Origin: Bathynomus jamesi
Lineage: Eukaryota > Arthropoda > Malacostraca > Isopoda > Cirolanidae
NCBI GenBank assembly: GCA_023014485.1
Contig: JAJOZX010000879.1
Span: forward strand, 492,001-556,000
Length of the DNA: 64,000 nt
Reading direction: 5' to 3'
The notes beneath the pieces are model-generated. The model made no database searches. It was not told where the DNA came from and was given only the letters and a program-made list of their open reading frames with translations. The position numbers were made by a program, and so were the translations under genes. Positions 10,060 to 21,423 of the stretch are shown in pieces (position 1 is the first letter of the stretch; each line of letters starts with the position of its first letter).

Positions 10060-13000
10060 TAGGGTGGATCACTTTTCACTTTTTTTTTTTAAATTATAGC
10101 TGGTCAAAGTTTTTCCCACGATTTGGTTCAGTGGAAGTACACTGACACCATTTTTACCAAAATCGATCAATATTTAGGGGTCGCGCATCGACCTTGAAAA
10201 TTTCAATTTTGGAAATTTGGCCAAATTGACAATTTTTTACTGAATAAAGATAAATCATCAAATGACCATATTTTCTGAATCCTCTCAGTGAAAGAAATCC
10301 TCTCAGATACTTACCAAGTTGATAGGACAAGTGGTTTAGAAGTTATACTCACTTGAGATAGCATTAAAATTTAAAATATCGTATTTGTCCCTGTACCTCC
10401 ATATGCTGTCTGCCATTGTCTGCTTTTTAGGATAAGATAAAACGAATAAGGAAAGATCAAATGTATTTTGTATTAAAACGGTTTACCGATATCACTAAAG
10501 GCACTTACTCCGGTGCCCCTAACTAGGTTCAAAAACTGTATGAATCGTGGTTAGAACACACGTCATCTTAAGGCGTGCGCCATGTACTCTCTCTGCTAAC
10601 TCCCTTTCCCTCTGCGCTACGTCATCTTGGCAAGTGACGACTTCTTGAAGTCACCGAGTTCTTTCCGGCTCTTTTCCACGAGCTGAAGAAGACCCTGCAG
10701 CTGTGACTCGTCTTTTGTGACAGTGTTCGCGTAATCTTCTATCAGTTTTATCCCTCTCTCTGCCACGTCGTTGGTAACTTTCAGATGCGAGATGACATTC
10801 TTCAGATCACAGTAGTTCTTATCTTGATCCCACTTATTCACCGGCAGAGTGAGCCACGTAGACGCGCACACCTGCAGGCCTGTGAACACGAACCACGATG
10901 ACTCATCGATCAGGTCCGGAAGGCGCGTCGTGTCATCAACCGAGACGTTGTCATACGTGAAGTCCTCGGGCACAGCGAGGCGGCACAGCTTCTTTGCCAT
11001 CTCGTGCTTCACAGTGTCTTCCACTTTGTCACTGCAGAGGGCGAAAACGACGGTCTGAGGCCTCAGATACCACAAGTGCCGCCTGATCACTGCCAGTGAA
11101 GCCTCTGCAATCTCGCGATCCACAGCCCTGTACTGCAGAAGACGCTGGTACAACACAAGGTCATTCAGCGGGGCATCAGCTGCGACAGGAGCCGCCAGCC
11201 AGGCAGGTGCGTAGAGGAGTGCAGTAAATAGTACCACTCTCTGAAGTTTCTGTACCAGCTCGTCGTCGAACTCCAGCTGACCGCTGAACATCAGGAGCTT
11301 CGTGTAGTAGATGATCTGAAACGAATACGCACTGTGATGTATAAATACCGATACCACTCCATATAAGTTTGTTTAATGGTAAATTATTTATCTTATTTTT
11401 TTCTGGTAGGGACTTCAAATGGCTGTTTGCAGAAGGCAATACAATATTTAACTTCTAATTCAAAATACCAACCTTGGCCATCCACCTCGCATGATGGTAG
11501 GCTCCTGGGCGCATGAAGTGTGTGCCACGACGTGGCTGGGCCCCGAGTACCAGGAGTGTAATCTCCGCCACTTCTCGGTAGTCTTCTCTGACAAGACCAG
11601 AAGCGGTGCCGAGGAACTTGACTGCCTCATCTCGGAGCTCCATCAGCCACGTCACCTCCGCCAAATGCTCGATCTCCAGCTCGCGATAAGTCGAGAGGTC
11701 GAGCTTGTCCCACCTGAAAGGGGAGTTATGAAAATATTGCATGAAAACGACTGAAGTTTCCCTTTTCGACTGCTATTAACATCATTAGTAGAAGGACGCT
11801 GATATCTCAATTGCTCTGAAGGCAAAAAATCATTGGAGAAAACAAATGCGCCTTAGACTTGAAATTCACCTTCTCCTCAGATACTGGAACAAAGGTTCAG
11901 TTGGTGCTGTGGTTCTTCCAAACGCGGTGATGACCACTGCCCCCACGATGAGCTCCATAACGTGATGGCGACAGCCCAGCTGGAAGAGCGGTTTACCAAG
12001 CATGTTCTCCAGCCGGACCACCGCACCCTGCACCCTCCCCGTATTGGAGGAAGTTGTGTCGAAGCACAGTCCAATCACGTTGTTCTCGCATCCCCAGTCT
12101 TTGAGAGCACGAAAGGTCGCCTGGGCCTGGGACAGACCGGTGCCGTCAGCAACAGTCGGAACGGCCAGCAACTTTCCTTCTGTGCATTGGGGAGCTCCGG
12201 AGATGAGAATCGCCTGGCGGTGCTCCAATGATCCAAGAGAGTCCTGAAACGTATGTCATACATGCCAATCCATTATCGTCCACTGGAATATGTCAATCCA
12301 CTGTCGTCACTGGAACATGTTAATTCACTGTCGTCCACGGTGAGGGCAAAACTGACCTTGATTACTTTACCGTCCCAGTGGACGACAGCATGCCTCGGAG
12401 ATACGAAGGATTTCTGCACAGCTGTCGACACTTCACAACGATGTGCCACTCTTCCACGGCGAGACGTGTCCTTCGAGATACTGAATTTGTCCAGGTCTGC
12501 GGGCGGATCTGCCGAACGTAGGACTGCCGCCACGACACTTGCCACCTATGTGCGAAATTGAAAGGAAATTGACAAGGATGCGTATGGTTTTTATGTGACA
12601 AAATAATCACTAAATTTTCCGTCGTTACGTCTATTATATCTTTGTCAAGGAAAGATCATTACTGATATATACACACCTGATTATTGGACATCCGGAAGCG
12701 ATCAGCCACTTCAATAACAGCCGGTGCATTGAGGATGCGGTGAAGAAGGCTGATTGATACAGTTGATTCTCTCGGCTGTCGGCTGCTCGATGATCTGCTT
12801 TCTATAGATTCATCGTCGCTCTCAGCTTCGGTTCCTAATTTCGTTTTTGAGGTGCCTGGCTCATCACGAGATTGTTGTCTTGAGAGTTGCCGTTTTCTCT
12901 TGACAACGAACACTTTATCATTCCCACTCATTGTTGCCTGGCGCAGGCCCCGTTGATCCTCATAAAATTTAATATCTTCTTGTTTGTTGCTGTCTGAGAG

Positions 13001-13961
13001 CAGTCGACTTTTCTGTATCTCTTCAATAGCATCGGGAGCTCCGATGTCCCAGAGCTTGTTCAGATTTTCTGAAAACTTCTCCCTGCCTTTTCCCGCGTCA
13101 CTGTCTCTCATCTTGCTCTTCTGCAGCGAGCGCCACTCTTCCCACAGTAACTCCAGTTTTCTTTCGCAGTTACGCCTCGTGATCGTCTTTATACGTGCCA
13201 TGTTCCAAAATGCCAGAACATTGGCCACCGTGTCTTTTACGGCGGCCTTCCTGTCAGTAGTTTCCTGCTTGGCATAGAAGAAGTACTGGAGAACTTGATG
13301 GGTGGTTGGCAATTTGGCACCACCGATCGAGGAAGATGGCTGACCAATTAAGAAGACGTCCGTGGCTGACCTTAGAGAAGGTGGTGCTGTTGTTGCTGCT
13401 TTCTCTTTTCCAGAATAAGTAACTTTCAGAGTCTTCCCACTCCTGGTTGTTAACAGTTTATCCATTGTACTAAAGTCTAGACTTATCAAACAAGAATCAA
13501 TTGACACAGTTGATCTGTAAAAAGCAAACTGTGATTAGTAAAAATATTGGTCATAGACATAGCGTGTGTGTGTGTAATTGGGATTTTAGGATGCGCCAGC
13601 TACTGATGCTATGATTACGTCCATAACGGGGGACAAATACGGTATTTTAAATTTTAATGTTATTTCTAGGTGAGTGTAACTTCTAAACCACTTGTCCGAT
13701 CAACTTGGTAAGTATCTGAGAGGATTTCTTTCACTGAGAGGATTCAGAAAATATGGTCATTTGATGATTTATCTTTATTCAGTAAAAAATTGTCAATTTG
13801 GCCAAATTTCCAAAATTGAAATTTTCAAGGTCGATGCGCGACCCCTAAATATTGATCGATTTTGGTAAAAATGGTGTCAGTGTACTTCCACTGAACCAAA
13901 TCATGGGAAAAACTTTGACCAGCTATAATTTTTAAAAAAAAGTGAAAAGTGATCCACCCTA
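10060..13961 (-). mobile_element. Element B1: 3.9-kb DNA transposon with 332-bp TIRs, possibly intact
   Basis: The left TIR (10060-10391) and right TIR (13629-13961) are near-identical inverted copies; the tips read TAGGGTGGATCACTTTTCAC and its complement. Flanks are ctgtacagtc on the left and ctgtacacta on the right, an imperfect 7-10 base duplication, so the target-site length cannot be fixed. Between the TIRs lies one minus-strand gene with four introns and no disabling change that I can find. Ends starting TAG resemble hAT/Ac termini, but the protein is not a typical hAT transposase. B1 shares end type and protein family with B2 (35743-39122) and, more distantly, element A. Confidence 0.85.
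10617..13465 (-). CDS. Transposase of element B1, five exons, about 763 residues, apparently open
   Basis: Exons inferred on the minus strand: 13465-12677, 12545-12357, 12243-11870, 11713-11473 and 11315-10617. Introns are 131, 113, 156 and 157 bp, each with GT...AG sites, and the joined frame is open to the stop with all phases consistent. Every junction is supported by alignment to the single-exon counterpart in B2. Exon 1 carries FWNMARIKTITRRN and IGAPDAIEE. Exon 2 ends with VVHWDGKVIK (likely first catalytic Asp, about residue 321). Exon 3 has CFDTTSSNTG (second Asp, about 388) and CRHH (a CxxH motif, about 417). Exon 4 has YHHARWMAK. Exon 5 has NDVAERGIKL, whose Glu is the likely third acidic residue. 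ATG 13465 was chosen because the upstream extension starts at GTG behind a potential acceptor (tttttacag). Likely a cut-and-paste transposase with an RNase H fold; superfamily not identified. Confidence 0.75.
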
Positions 13962-14339
13962 CTGTACACTACAATAACTTCATAAATTAAAGCAACCGTA
14001 ATTGGTAGTAGTATGGCCGCAAAAGGTTAGAGTGCAGAGCAATTGCAATGTTGATCAAATGAGTGTCAGTGCCACCCCCACCCCCCTTGTTGGAAGGTGA
14101 GAGAGAGAGAGAGAGAGAGACCATCCTACGTCTAGCCCTGCCAGACGCTTAATGAGAGCTCAGGTAGCCCCACCTGGCTTAGAACTCGAAATCCACCAGT
14201 CGGCTTAAGCAGCCAGTTGGCTTAGAAGACTTAGAAGGTAGGTGTATGTGTATTAAATTACTTTTCAGTTGCCAGATTGCGATATTCAGATATTCTTGAC
14301 AGTTGGCTTAGAAATCCGTCAGTCGGCTTAGGTGTAAAT

Positions 14340-14374
<35 letters not shown>

Positions 14375-14703
14375 CGTTTGAGCTGCCAGACTGCGCTATA
14401 CAGATATTCTTGACAGTTGGCTTAGGATTCCGTCAATCGGCTTAGAAGGCGTAACCAGCCATTTGGTATATATATTCCCATCTCCCCAGTTATTCTTTAA
14501 TATCGTTTATATATACAACCAAAAGATTTAAATAACACACCATTACATCATTTTGTTTATTTAGACGAGTTAAGAGAAATAATTCATGAAATATATAGGA
14601 AATAAATATACATTCAAAAATAATATACAGCAAAAATACATATTAAGCGAAGGATATATATACATTCTTAAATAATAATATTAGTACAGGATAAAACTAT
14701 ATA
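13962..14703. repeat. Dimeric repeat around a TA tract, with a GA microsatellite
   Basis: A (GA)n tract lies at about 14099-14120. Two diverged direct copies of a sequence of about 100 bp follow (about 14268-14337 and 14379-14450), sharing cagatattcttgacagttggcttag and a following cggcttag motif, on either side of (TA)n at 14344-14372. The motif gttggcttag also occurs near 14216 and a related ctggcttagaaggc near 22486. No coding potential was seen. The last part (about 14480-14703) holds nothing recognisable. Confidence 0.55.
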
Positions 14704-14925
14704 CTTCGGGAGGTGATAGTATCGGTCATTGTGAGAAAAAAAGTTCATATGAACATGTGTCTAATTCTAAATGGTTACGGAGACAGAGCTGTTTGAATCT
14801 ACAAATACAAAAGCATTGTTAATGGTAATCAAGAAAGAGAAACCAATTACTGTTTCTAACATTTAATGTTTAAGCATTGGCATTTTGAATGGTATCAGAT
14901 ACAGAAATGACAAATTTGTTACAGT

Positions 14926-15921
14926 TTACAATACGTTTTCGAAAATCCCACCGTCAACCTCAATGCACTTTGCAACTCGTGTGCGAAGATCGCGTGTTGT
15001 TCGTCTGAGTTGATCTTGACGTTCCTTTATGCGGGCAGCAGCATCCAAAATGCGCGCGAGCAATTCGTCTCGTGTATCCACCTTTCTTTTGTAAACTTGA
15101 CTTTTCATCCACCCCCACAAACAATAATCTAATGGAGAGAGGTCTGGAGAGTGGCCATTGAATGGGACCACCGCGGCCGATCCATCGACCAGGGAATGTT
15201 TGATTTAGGTATTGCATCACCAGACGGGTAGAATGTGGAGGAGCTCCGTCATGCTGAAAGTACATACCAGCGCGTGTAGCCAAAGGAACATCCTCCAATA
15301 GTCCTGACAATTCATTTTGCAGAAATTCTAGGTAACTTTGTCCTGTAAGACGATTCTCTAAAGTAACAGGGCCAATCAGCTGATTATCGATGATACCGCA
15401 CCAGACATTGGCAGAGAAGCGATGTTGAAAATTTATTTCCACAGTGGCATTTGGATTTTCGTCTGACCACCGATGAGAGTTACGAGTGTTGTTGATACCG
15501 TCACGGGTGAAAGTAGCTTCATCGGTGAACAGTATTAATCGAAGCAATCGGCGATTAGCATTTATCCAATGACAAAATTCCAGTCGCATGGCAGCGTCTC
15601 CTGGTTGAAGGTGTTGTACACGCTGTACATAATATGGATGCAAACCTTCCTCACGTAATGTTCGCCATACTGTTGTGTGTGTGGAATACCGAGACGTGTA
15701 GAAATTCTTCGTGAGCTAGTAGTAGGACTACGCTCTACCGACTGAAGAATGTTTTCCACTTCATCCACATCTTGTTGACCTTCACGTTCAGATGAAACAT
15801 GAGCGCTCGGAAGTGTACCAATCTCACGCAATGTGTTGAAAACCCTGGTAAACACTCTTCGATCTGCATACTCGGCATGTGTGAAGGTGTGTGGCATTCT
15901 TAACACTGCTTCAAACACCAA
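14926..15921 (-). pseudogene. Rosa-like mariner transposase, frameshifted
   Basis: Three frames make up the protein. 15921-15562 gives the helix-turn-helix N-terminus ([14 protein letters not shown]) and lacks about 29 codons compared with the copy at 35131. 15643-14960 gives LILFTDEATF (first Asp), WCGIIDNQLIGPVT and FQHDGAPPHS (second Asp). 15171-14926 gives SPDLSPLDYCLWGWMKSQVY (third Asp) to the stop. Counting on the least disturbed copy (26.8 kb), 41 residues separate the second and third Asp, the spacing of the rosa family of Tc1/mariner elements. At least two frameshifts make this copy inactive. Confidence 0.8.
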
Positions 15922-15938
15922 ACAATGTCACTCACAAC

Positions 15939-16699
15939 CAGGGGCGGGTCGTCGGTAGGCACTGCGGAACTGCAGCACCCCCATGACCTTGTGATCTTTA
16001 TATTTAAATATTTAAAATAGCTTCTCTGATTGTTTTTTTTTCAATGAACTTTGAGTTTTTAAATCAGATTATATCCTTTTTTCCTTAAACTATTTCAATG
16101 GCGAACGAATGAATCACGAAAGTAGCTTCAGCCTTCCCGTGGAACTGCGTACTTCGTTCCAGATTTTGTTCGAAACGCTTGAAACCTCGGTGGCGGACGT
16201 ACGAAGAGCGAGTCAGAATCGCGGGTTTAAGAGGATCCAAAGCACTGTGGACAGAGCAGTGCCGATTTGTTTGTTTGACATGGTAGTTGTGTTGCTGTAT
16301 CGTTTGCTGATTCTAAATTTAATTTCCGAATTGCATTTATCAATGATTCGTTATCACTTATTTTTTGTCGTGAGATTGAAGTTAATTATATAATAATTGG
16401 ATTATTTACGATATATAGCTTTCATTTCTTAGAATATTTTTTCGCTCAGAATAAAAACAGAAGAATGGAATTTGTTTATAAATAAAATTTTTGGCAAATT
16501 CGAAATTACCCGTTAAGCGTAAGTACCCTATAATTGATTTTATGATACTATTTTACTTATTTTTATGACTGAGTAGTGAGTAGTTATCTATTTATCTATT
16601 CGACTTTCTCTCTCCCTCTCATGTATATATATAATCGACACAATTGTTCGCAATTTCTGAGGCAGCACCCCAATAACTGAAAGTCACGAGCCGCCACTG
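15939..16699. mobile_element. 761-bp non-autonomous hAT element with perfect 8-bp target duplication
   Basis: It begins CAGGGGCGGGTCGT and ends GTCACGAGCCGCCACTG, an imperfect inverted pair, and is flanked by CTCACAAC on both sides (15931-15938 and 16700-16707). Eight-base duplications and CAG-type ends are hallmarks of hAT. The insertion lies just upstream of the start of the mariner transposase copy 1. A 94-codon open stretch inside (16109-16393) shows no recognisable domain. Confidence 0.9.
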
Positions 16700-16995
16700 C
16701 TCACAACAGTCAGCTGTCGATTGGCTTATGTTACATGCTTACATTACAGCTTACATGATTCAAGGTTATAGGGGACGGAAGGGGGAGGAAGAGCTGCGCG
16801 CGCATCAGATTCAAACAGATCTATCTCCGTAACCATTCAGAATTAGACACATGTTCATAAGAACTTTTTTTTCTCACAATGACCGATACTATCACCTCCC
16901 GAAGTATTGACCTTTCCTCCTGATTATGGGCAAGAATATATACAGTCATTTTTTTGAACTTTTGAACTTTGGTCTAAAATCTACGGTATCTTATA

Positions 16996-17349
16996 TTGAT
17001 TTTCAGTGTTTCGTTACTAAATTTCAAACTTGCTGTGATAAAATTATCAATAGACAAAAAGGTACACGCTGCCAAATTAGAAAAATTGGGAATTACTCAG
17101 TCGTTTTTAAATAATCCAGATAATTTTATTTTTAACTTTTCTAATAGAGTTTTAAGTATTAGAGAGAAAGAAATATTGTCGTTAGGCTTAAATTTTGATC
17201 TACCTCATTATAAACTAAATTTGTATACATTTTTCTCTGGTTTTGAAAATCTTATTAATATTAAGAATTGTGAGATCCGACCAAATTTCTCGTTTCATAA
17301 CTTAGTAAAACAAATGGGGAGCATCTCTTTAAAGAATTTGCTAAATTTA
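16996..17349 (+). pseudogene. PLE 1 N-terminal region
   Basis: The frame reads KLEKLGITQSFLNNPDNFIF and SNRVLSIREKEILSLGLNF, the Lys/Asn-rich N-terminal part of PLE proteins ahead of the reverse transcriptase (compare SKVLSDIQKSTLCKGLKFSL encoded near 45.3 kb). The frame is cut at LLNL by the MITE starting at 17350 and lacks a defined start, because the rosa-like mariner end lies immediately upstream. Confidence 0.65.
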
Positions 17350-17968
17350 TAGTATTACACCCGTCTCCCTTTGGAGGTGAAATTTATGTTTTTCCTATGG
17401 TTTTTGATGTGCTTTGAACGAATCTGACCTTCAAAACCGTCGGAAATGACTCGTTTTTGAGATACCCCCCCTCCCCCCCAGCCGGCAATCGAAAACGAGT
17501 CATTTCCGACGGTTTTGAAGGTCAGATTCGTTTAAAACATCAAAAACCATAGGAAAAACAAATTTCACCTTCAAAATTGACCTAACCTAACCTATCCTAA
17601 CCTAAATCACTTATAGTCTTGTAGGCAGCCCAGGAATCACTATAAATCACAGAGCCAGGCCTAATGTACTTCTGAATGAGTGGAATGAGTGTTCCATTCC
17701 GGTACGAAAGTAACTCAAATTCGAAATGGATGGAGCGCAGTGATTGGGCAGACATGTAACGAACACACAAACGAACACACAAACGAACGTACGAACACAC
17801 AAACGAACGTACGAACACAAACGAACGTACGAACACACAAAAAAATGTTTATATCTCGAAAACGAAGCATTTGCGACGGAAACGCTATAGAAGGAAAGTG
17901 TCTTAGAATTAAAAAATCTACTTAATGAACATATAATAATTGCTGGACGTTAGACGGGTGTAATACTA
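17350..17968 (-). mobile_element. 619-bp palindromic MITE carrying a Merlin/ISXO2-like transposase fragment
   Basis: Ends TAGTATTACACCCGTCT and (AGACGGGTGTAATACTA) are perfect inverted repeats. Inside, about 17371-17455 and 17490-17572 form a second palindrome (ttccgacggttttgaaggtcag). On the minus strand, 17770-17597 encodes LLSYRNGTLIPLIQKY and SVIYSDSWAAYKT, resembling the DDE domain of ISXO2/IS1595-type transposases, whose eukaryotic relatives are the Merlin elements. The fragment is about 50 residues and not functional. A (acgaacacacaa)n minisatellite fills 17758-17836, and cctaacctaacctatcctaac lies at about 17581-17604. Confidence 0.6.
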
Positions 17969-18059
17969 TAATAATACCAAGAATTTTTATAATTTTAAAC
18001 CTCTTAAGTGTTTCCCCCCCCCCCTTTTTAATAAGCAAGATTTTAAAATTCTTAATAAT

Positions 18060-19573
18060 TTGAAAAAGGATAACTGTCATCATTACAAAACTGGATAAGG
18101 GTAAAGGAGTAGTGTTGCTTGATTCAACAGTTTACATCAATATAGTGGAAACAATTTTGTCGGATACGTCTAAATTTAAAAGGGTAAAAGAGAAAGTTCT
18201 GTCTAAATTACTAAAACTCGAAGATAAACTTAATAGGTTTTTGCGTAAATTAAAAAATAGTAACATTATTGATGACAATACATACAATTTTTTGTTTGCT
18301 TCTGGTTCAATCCAGGAATTTTATACGGTTTACCCAAAGTCCATAAGCCAAATTTCCCACTAAGACCTGTTCTTTCAGCCTGTGGCACATTCAATTACAA
18401 TTTAGCCAAATTCTTCGTTCCCTTGCTTTCAAAACTTACCTATAATGATTATTCCGTTAACAACTCGTTTGATTTTCCTAAAGATATAAAAGAGATTAAT
18501 CATGCCGATTCCCTTACTATGGGCAGTTTTGATGTCTCATCATTATTTACTAATGTCCCGTTAAAAGAAACATTAGATATCATACTAAACAAGTTATTCA
18601 CTACTAGTAATATTCTTATTAATGGCCTCACTCAGACTCAATTTAAAAATCTCCTCGAAATAGCGTGTTTTGATAATATTTTCTTATTTAATAGTAACCT
18701 TTACAGCCAAATTGATGGGGTAGCTATGGGTTCCCGTTGAGCCCAACACTAGCAAATGCATTTCTTTGCCATTACGAAGAAATTTGGTTGAAAAGTTGTC
18801 CCAATAGTTTTAAACCCGTATATTATAGAAGATACGTGGATGACACTTTCTTAATGTTTAAACATCCTCCACACGTAAAACTTTTTTATCTAAACAAACA
18901 ACATATTAATATTAAGTACACATGTGAAAACGAAACAAATAATAGTTTACCTTTCCTGGATGTTCTAGTTAAACGGGCTAATAACAAGTTCCAGACCTCG
19001 CTATTTAGAAAACAAACTTTTACTGGTTTGAGAACCAATTATTTAAGTTACCGAATTTGTTCAGATTACTTTTCATTAAACGAAGAATTTAAAATTTTAA
19101 GACAGTACTTTATTAATAATTACTATCCTTCTAATCGTTTTGACAACCAACTAAAGAAATTTTTAAATAACACTTTTAATACTAAACTCCCCATAACCAC
19201 AGTACAAAAAGAAACCAGATATATTAAATTATCTTTTTAGCGTTATTTATCATTACGTATTCGAAGTGAAGTGTCCAAACTGCTTAAGTCTAGTTATCCC
19301 CAAATAAATTTTAGATTCGCCCTCGTCAACCCACTTAAATTATCAAATTTTTTAAAGTTCAAAGACAAATTCCCCAAAACTGTATGCCCTAATGTTGTTT
19401 ATAAATACACGTGCGACAGCTGTCAGGCTTCGTATATTGGCAGTACTCAACTCCAACTGGAGGTACGCCTTTCTCAACATTTGAGCTTATCAGGCCGTAC
19501 CAACCGTCCCCTCAGTAGTCCACCACAATTCGCAATTAGAAACCACAGTAATGAAAACAACATTACTCACTAA
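18060..19573 (+). pseudogene. PLE 1 reverse transcriptase and start of GIY-YIG endonuclease
   Basis: The conserved block IITKLDKGKGVVLLD precedes the reverse transcriptase. Motif A is MGSFDVSSLFTNVPL (about 18520), followed by LANAFLCHYEEIWL and the catalytic YRRYVDDTF (about 18832). The endonuclease begins VYKYTCDSCQASYIGST (about 19398). The frame is broken near 18310, at 18737 (MGSR then stop, with PTLANAF in the next frame) and by a stop at 19240. The last residues before the LINE insertion are NENNITH; the remainder of the domain resumes at 21033. Copies reverse transcripts at a nicked target in intact PLEs; this one is dead. Confidence 0.85.
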
Positions 19574-21031
19574 CCTCACGCAGCACATCATGGATGGCAT
19601 CAACTCCAGACGACCAGCTCAACGTACACTATTAGCAACAATAGTCATTAGTAAAGCATTTGATGCTATCCCACGCTTCCCTCTCATAAACAAAATACTC
19701 AACACAAACATGCACAATAACACTAAAAGATGGCTGAGCAACTATCTTTCAGGGAGATACTCATATTTAATGGCAAATTATCCAAAAACAAGCTTTTTCC
19801 GAACGGGGTCCCTCAAGGCTCTGTTCTTTCACCAACACTGTTCAACTTATACATGCATGATATTCCAACACCTATAGATAACAAGCTTAACTTATCATCA
19901 TATGCAGATGACATCACTCTAACATCCACCCACAACATCATCGACACCGCTACAAATAACCTACAAACACATAAACAGTATACAAGACTGGCTCACACAC
20001 AATAGACTCAAAGTAGCGCCCACAAAATCAACCATCACCTTGCTTACAAGCAATACAAAAGAACACCAGATAACTCCACAGCTTACACTAAAGAACACCA
20101 ACATTTCACACACTCACAGGACCGAAATACTTGGGGTCACATACAACACATCATTATCTTTTGCAAACCACACTCAGGACATTAAAAACAAATGTACGTC
20201 AAGACTTAACACGCTTAGGGTACTAACAGCCACAAACTTTGGACACCAGCAGGAAACAACATCACTCATATACAAACAATATATTCGCTCAGTTATGGAC
20301 TATGCTAGCCCATGCTGGGCACCCATTATCTCAAACACACACATAAACACCTTACAGACAATACAAAAGAACGCACTTTTTATCATTACAGGATGCACTC
20401 AAACAACACCAATAGAACACCTCCACACAGAAACAAAATTATTCAAAGTTAGGGAACATTTAGACATGAGGGGAACACAATTCATGGCAGCAGCGACAAC
20501 TAACCCACAACACCCTTGCCACAACATGTACAATCATGCACCGACACCTCGCACCATTAAGGTAACACCAGAGAGACATTATAACCAAATACTCCATTCC
20601 ATACCACGCCCCATAGACATCACACAGTACAGAAAACACATACACACACACGTAACCCACAAAGCACTGACATGACTCGGTCCGAATGCGGTCCTAGGTG
20701 CGAAGCCGTCACCCCTTAACAGGTCAGAGATCAGCCTGAGCAGATAGGATCGAGTTAACTTAGCACGATTCCGATGTGGACATCATCCCAACTTACGGAC
20801 ATATAAACACAGACTAGACAACTCCACAGACGACACCTGTCACCTGTGCCAGGACACACCACAAACAATTGAACACATTATAACAGACTGTACCGCTAGC
20901 ACAACAACGAACACAATACAACATCACTAGTGCGCTGAACCTCTGGTCCACTCCGGAGAGGGCGATCGGTTACTTGCGTGCCGCCTGCTTGCTCGATCAG
21001 AGTGGGCTGATCGGCTAAACAACAACAACAA
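19574..21031 (+). mobile_element. 5'-truncated I/jockey-group LINE inserted in PLE 1
   Basis: The fragment starts inside the reverse transcriptase. Visible are LLATIVISKAFDAIPR (motif A with Val where the catalytic Asp of TIDISKAFD-type motifs is expected), NGVPQGSVLSPTLFNLYMHD, SSYADDITLTS, YIRSVMDYASPCWAP and, near 20850, a zinc knuckle CHLCQDTPQTIEHIITDC. There is a frameshift near 19760, stops after 20005 and at 20675, and further breaks downstream. The 3' end, taaacaacaacaacaa, resembles the short-repeat tail of I-group LINEs. PLE coding resumes immediately after it. Confidence 0.8.
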
Positions 21032-21032
21032 C

Positions 21033-21176
21033 CATCCCCTTCGCAAATCTCAGTTCGAAATTCTAACAAGATCCAATAACCTTACAGAACTCCGAATTTT
21101 AGAATCTTTGTACATCTATAGAAACAAACCCTCCATTAACAACAATAGTTCATCTTACAAATTACAGCTCTTCTAA
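21033..21176 (+). pseudogene. PLE 1 C-terminal end of the GIY-YIG endonuclease
   Basis: The frame reads HPLRKSQFEILTRSNN and LRILESLYIYRNKPSINN, ending KLQLF and TAA at 21174-21176. It aligns with the C-terminus of the PLE at 42781 (SSDLKLKIMESLFIYKLKP), which shows that it completes the domain interrupted at 19573. This junction defines the LINE insertion. Confidence 0.8.
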
Positions 21177-21288
21177 CTAACTTTCTTTTGTACTGATGTA
21201 ATTTTAATGATTTTAATTTTCCTTGTATTGATGTAATTTGAATTGTTTTTTCTTATTTTTGTTTTAAGGTTTTAAGATTTATAATTCA

Positions 21289-21326
21289 CTGATGATGACA
21301 AAAGATTTGTCGAAACGTCTGAAGTA
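21289..21326 (+). ncRNA. Hammerhead-ribozyme-like core in the PLE 1 3' end
   Basis: CTGATGA (21289-21295) is followed by a perfect hairpin GACAAA-aga-TTTGTC (stem II), then GAAAC and, after a 7-base loop, GTA. This matches the hammerhead consensus CUGANGA, stem II, GAAA, with a two-base-pair stem III (AC/GT) and a cleavable GUA. Hammerhead motifs are known in the terminal repeats of PLEs. Stem I pairing is weak by eye, so activity is uncertain. Confidence 0.6.
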
Positions 21327-21368
21327 TAAAAAATAAACGGAAATGTTTGCTATTGTGTTGGTCCTTCT

Positions 21369-21420
<52 letters not shown>

Positions 21421-21423
<3 letters not shown>

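Larger units (their letters stand above)
14704..16922 (-). mobile_element. Rosa-like (DD41D spacing) mariner copy 1, with a hAT MITE inside
   Basis: Inverted ends of about 100 bp contain cgggaggtgatagtatcgg on the left and ccgatactatcacctcccg on the right. The outermost cagggtgttt seen in other copies (34893 and 39850) is missing at both tips here. The minus-strand transposase occupies 14926-15921 and a 761-bp hAT MITE sits at 15939-16699. The same family occurs at 26706-27424 and 34893-39850. Confidence 0.85.
16926..21370 (+). mobile_element. Penelope-like element 1, interrupted by a MITE and a LINE
   Basis: Plus-strand PLE coding fragments appear in order: N-terminal region to 17349, reverse transcriptase plus GIY-YIG start at about 18060-19573, and GIY-YIG end at 21033-21176. 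The interruptions are a 619-bp palindromic MITE (17350-17968) and a 5'-truncated LINE (about 19574-21031). The 3' region contains a hammerhead-like core (21289-21326) and runs into (TA)n at about 21375. Confidence 0.85.

Noticed and set aside
11491..12561. Plus-strand ORFs of 81-102 codons across element B1
   Set aside because: They overlap the exons of the minus-strand transposase in antisense and have no motif; the minus-strand reading has splice sites and homology.
17597..17838. Val/Arg/Ser-rich minus-strand ORF N-termini (VRSFVCSYVRLC-type)
   Set aside because: The first half is translation of an (acgaacacacaa)n minisatellite; only the downstream Merlin-like fragment was kept.
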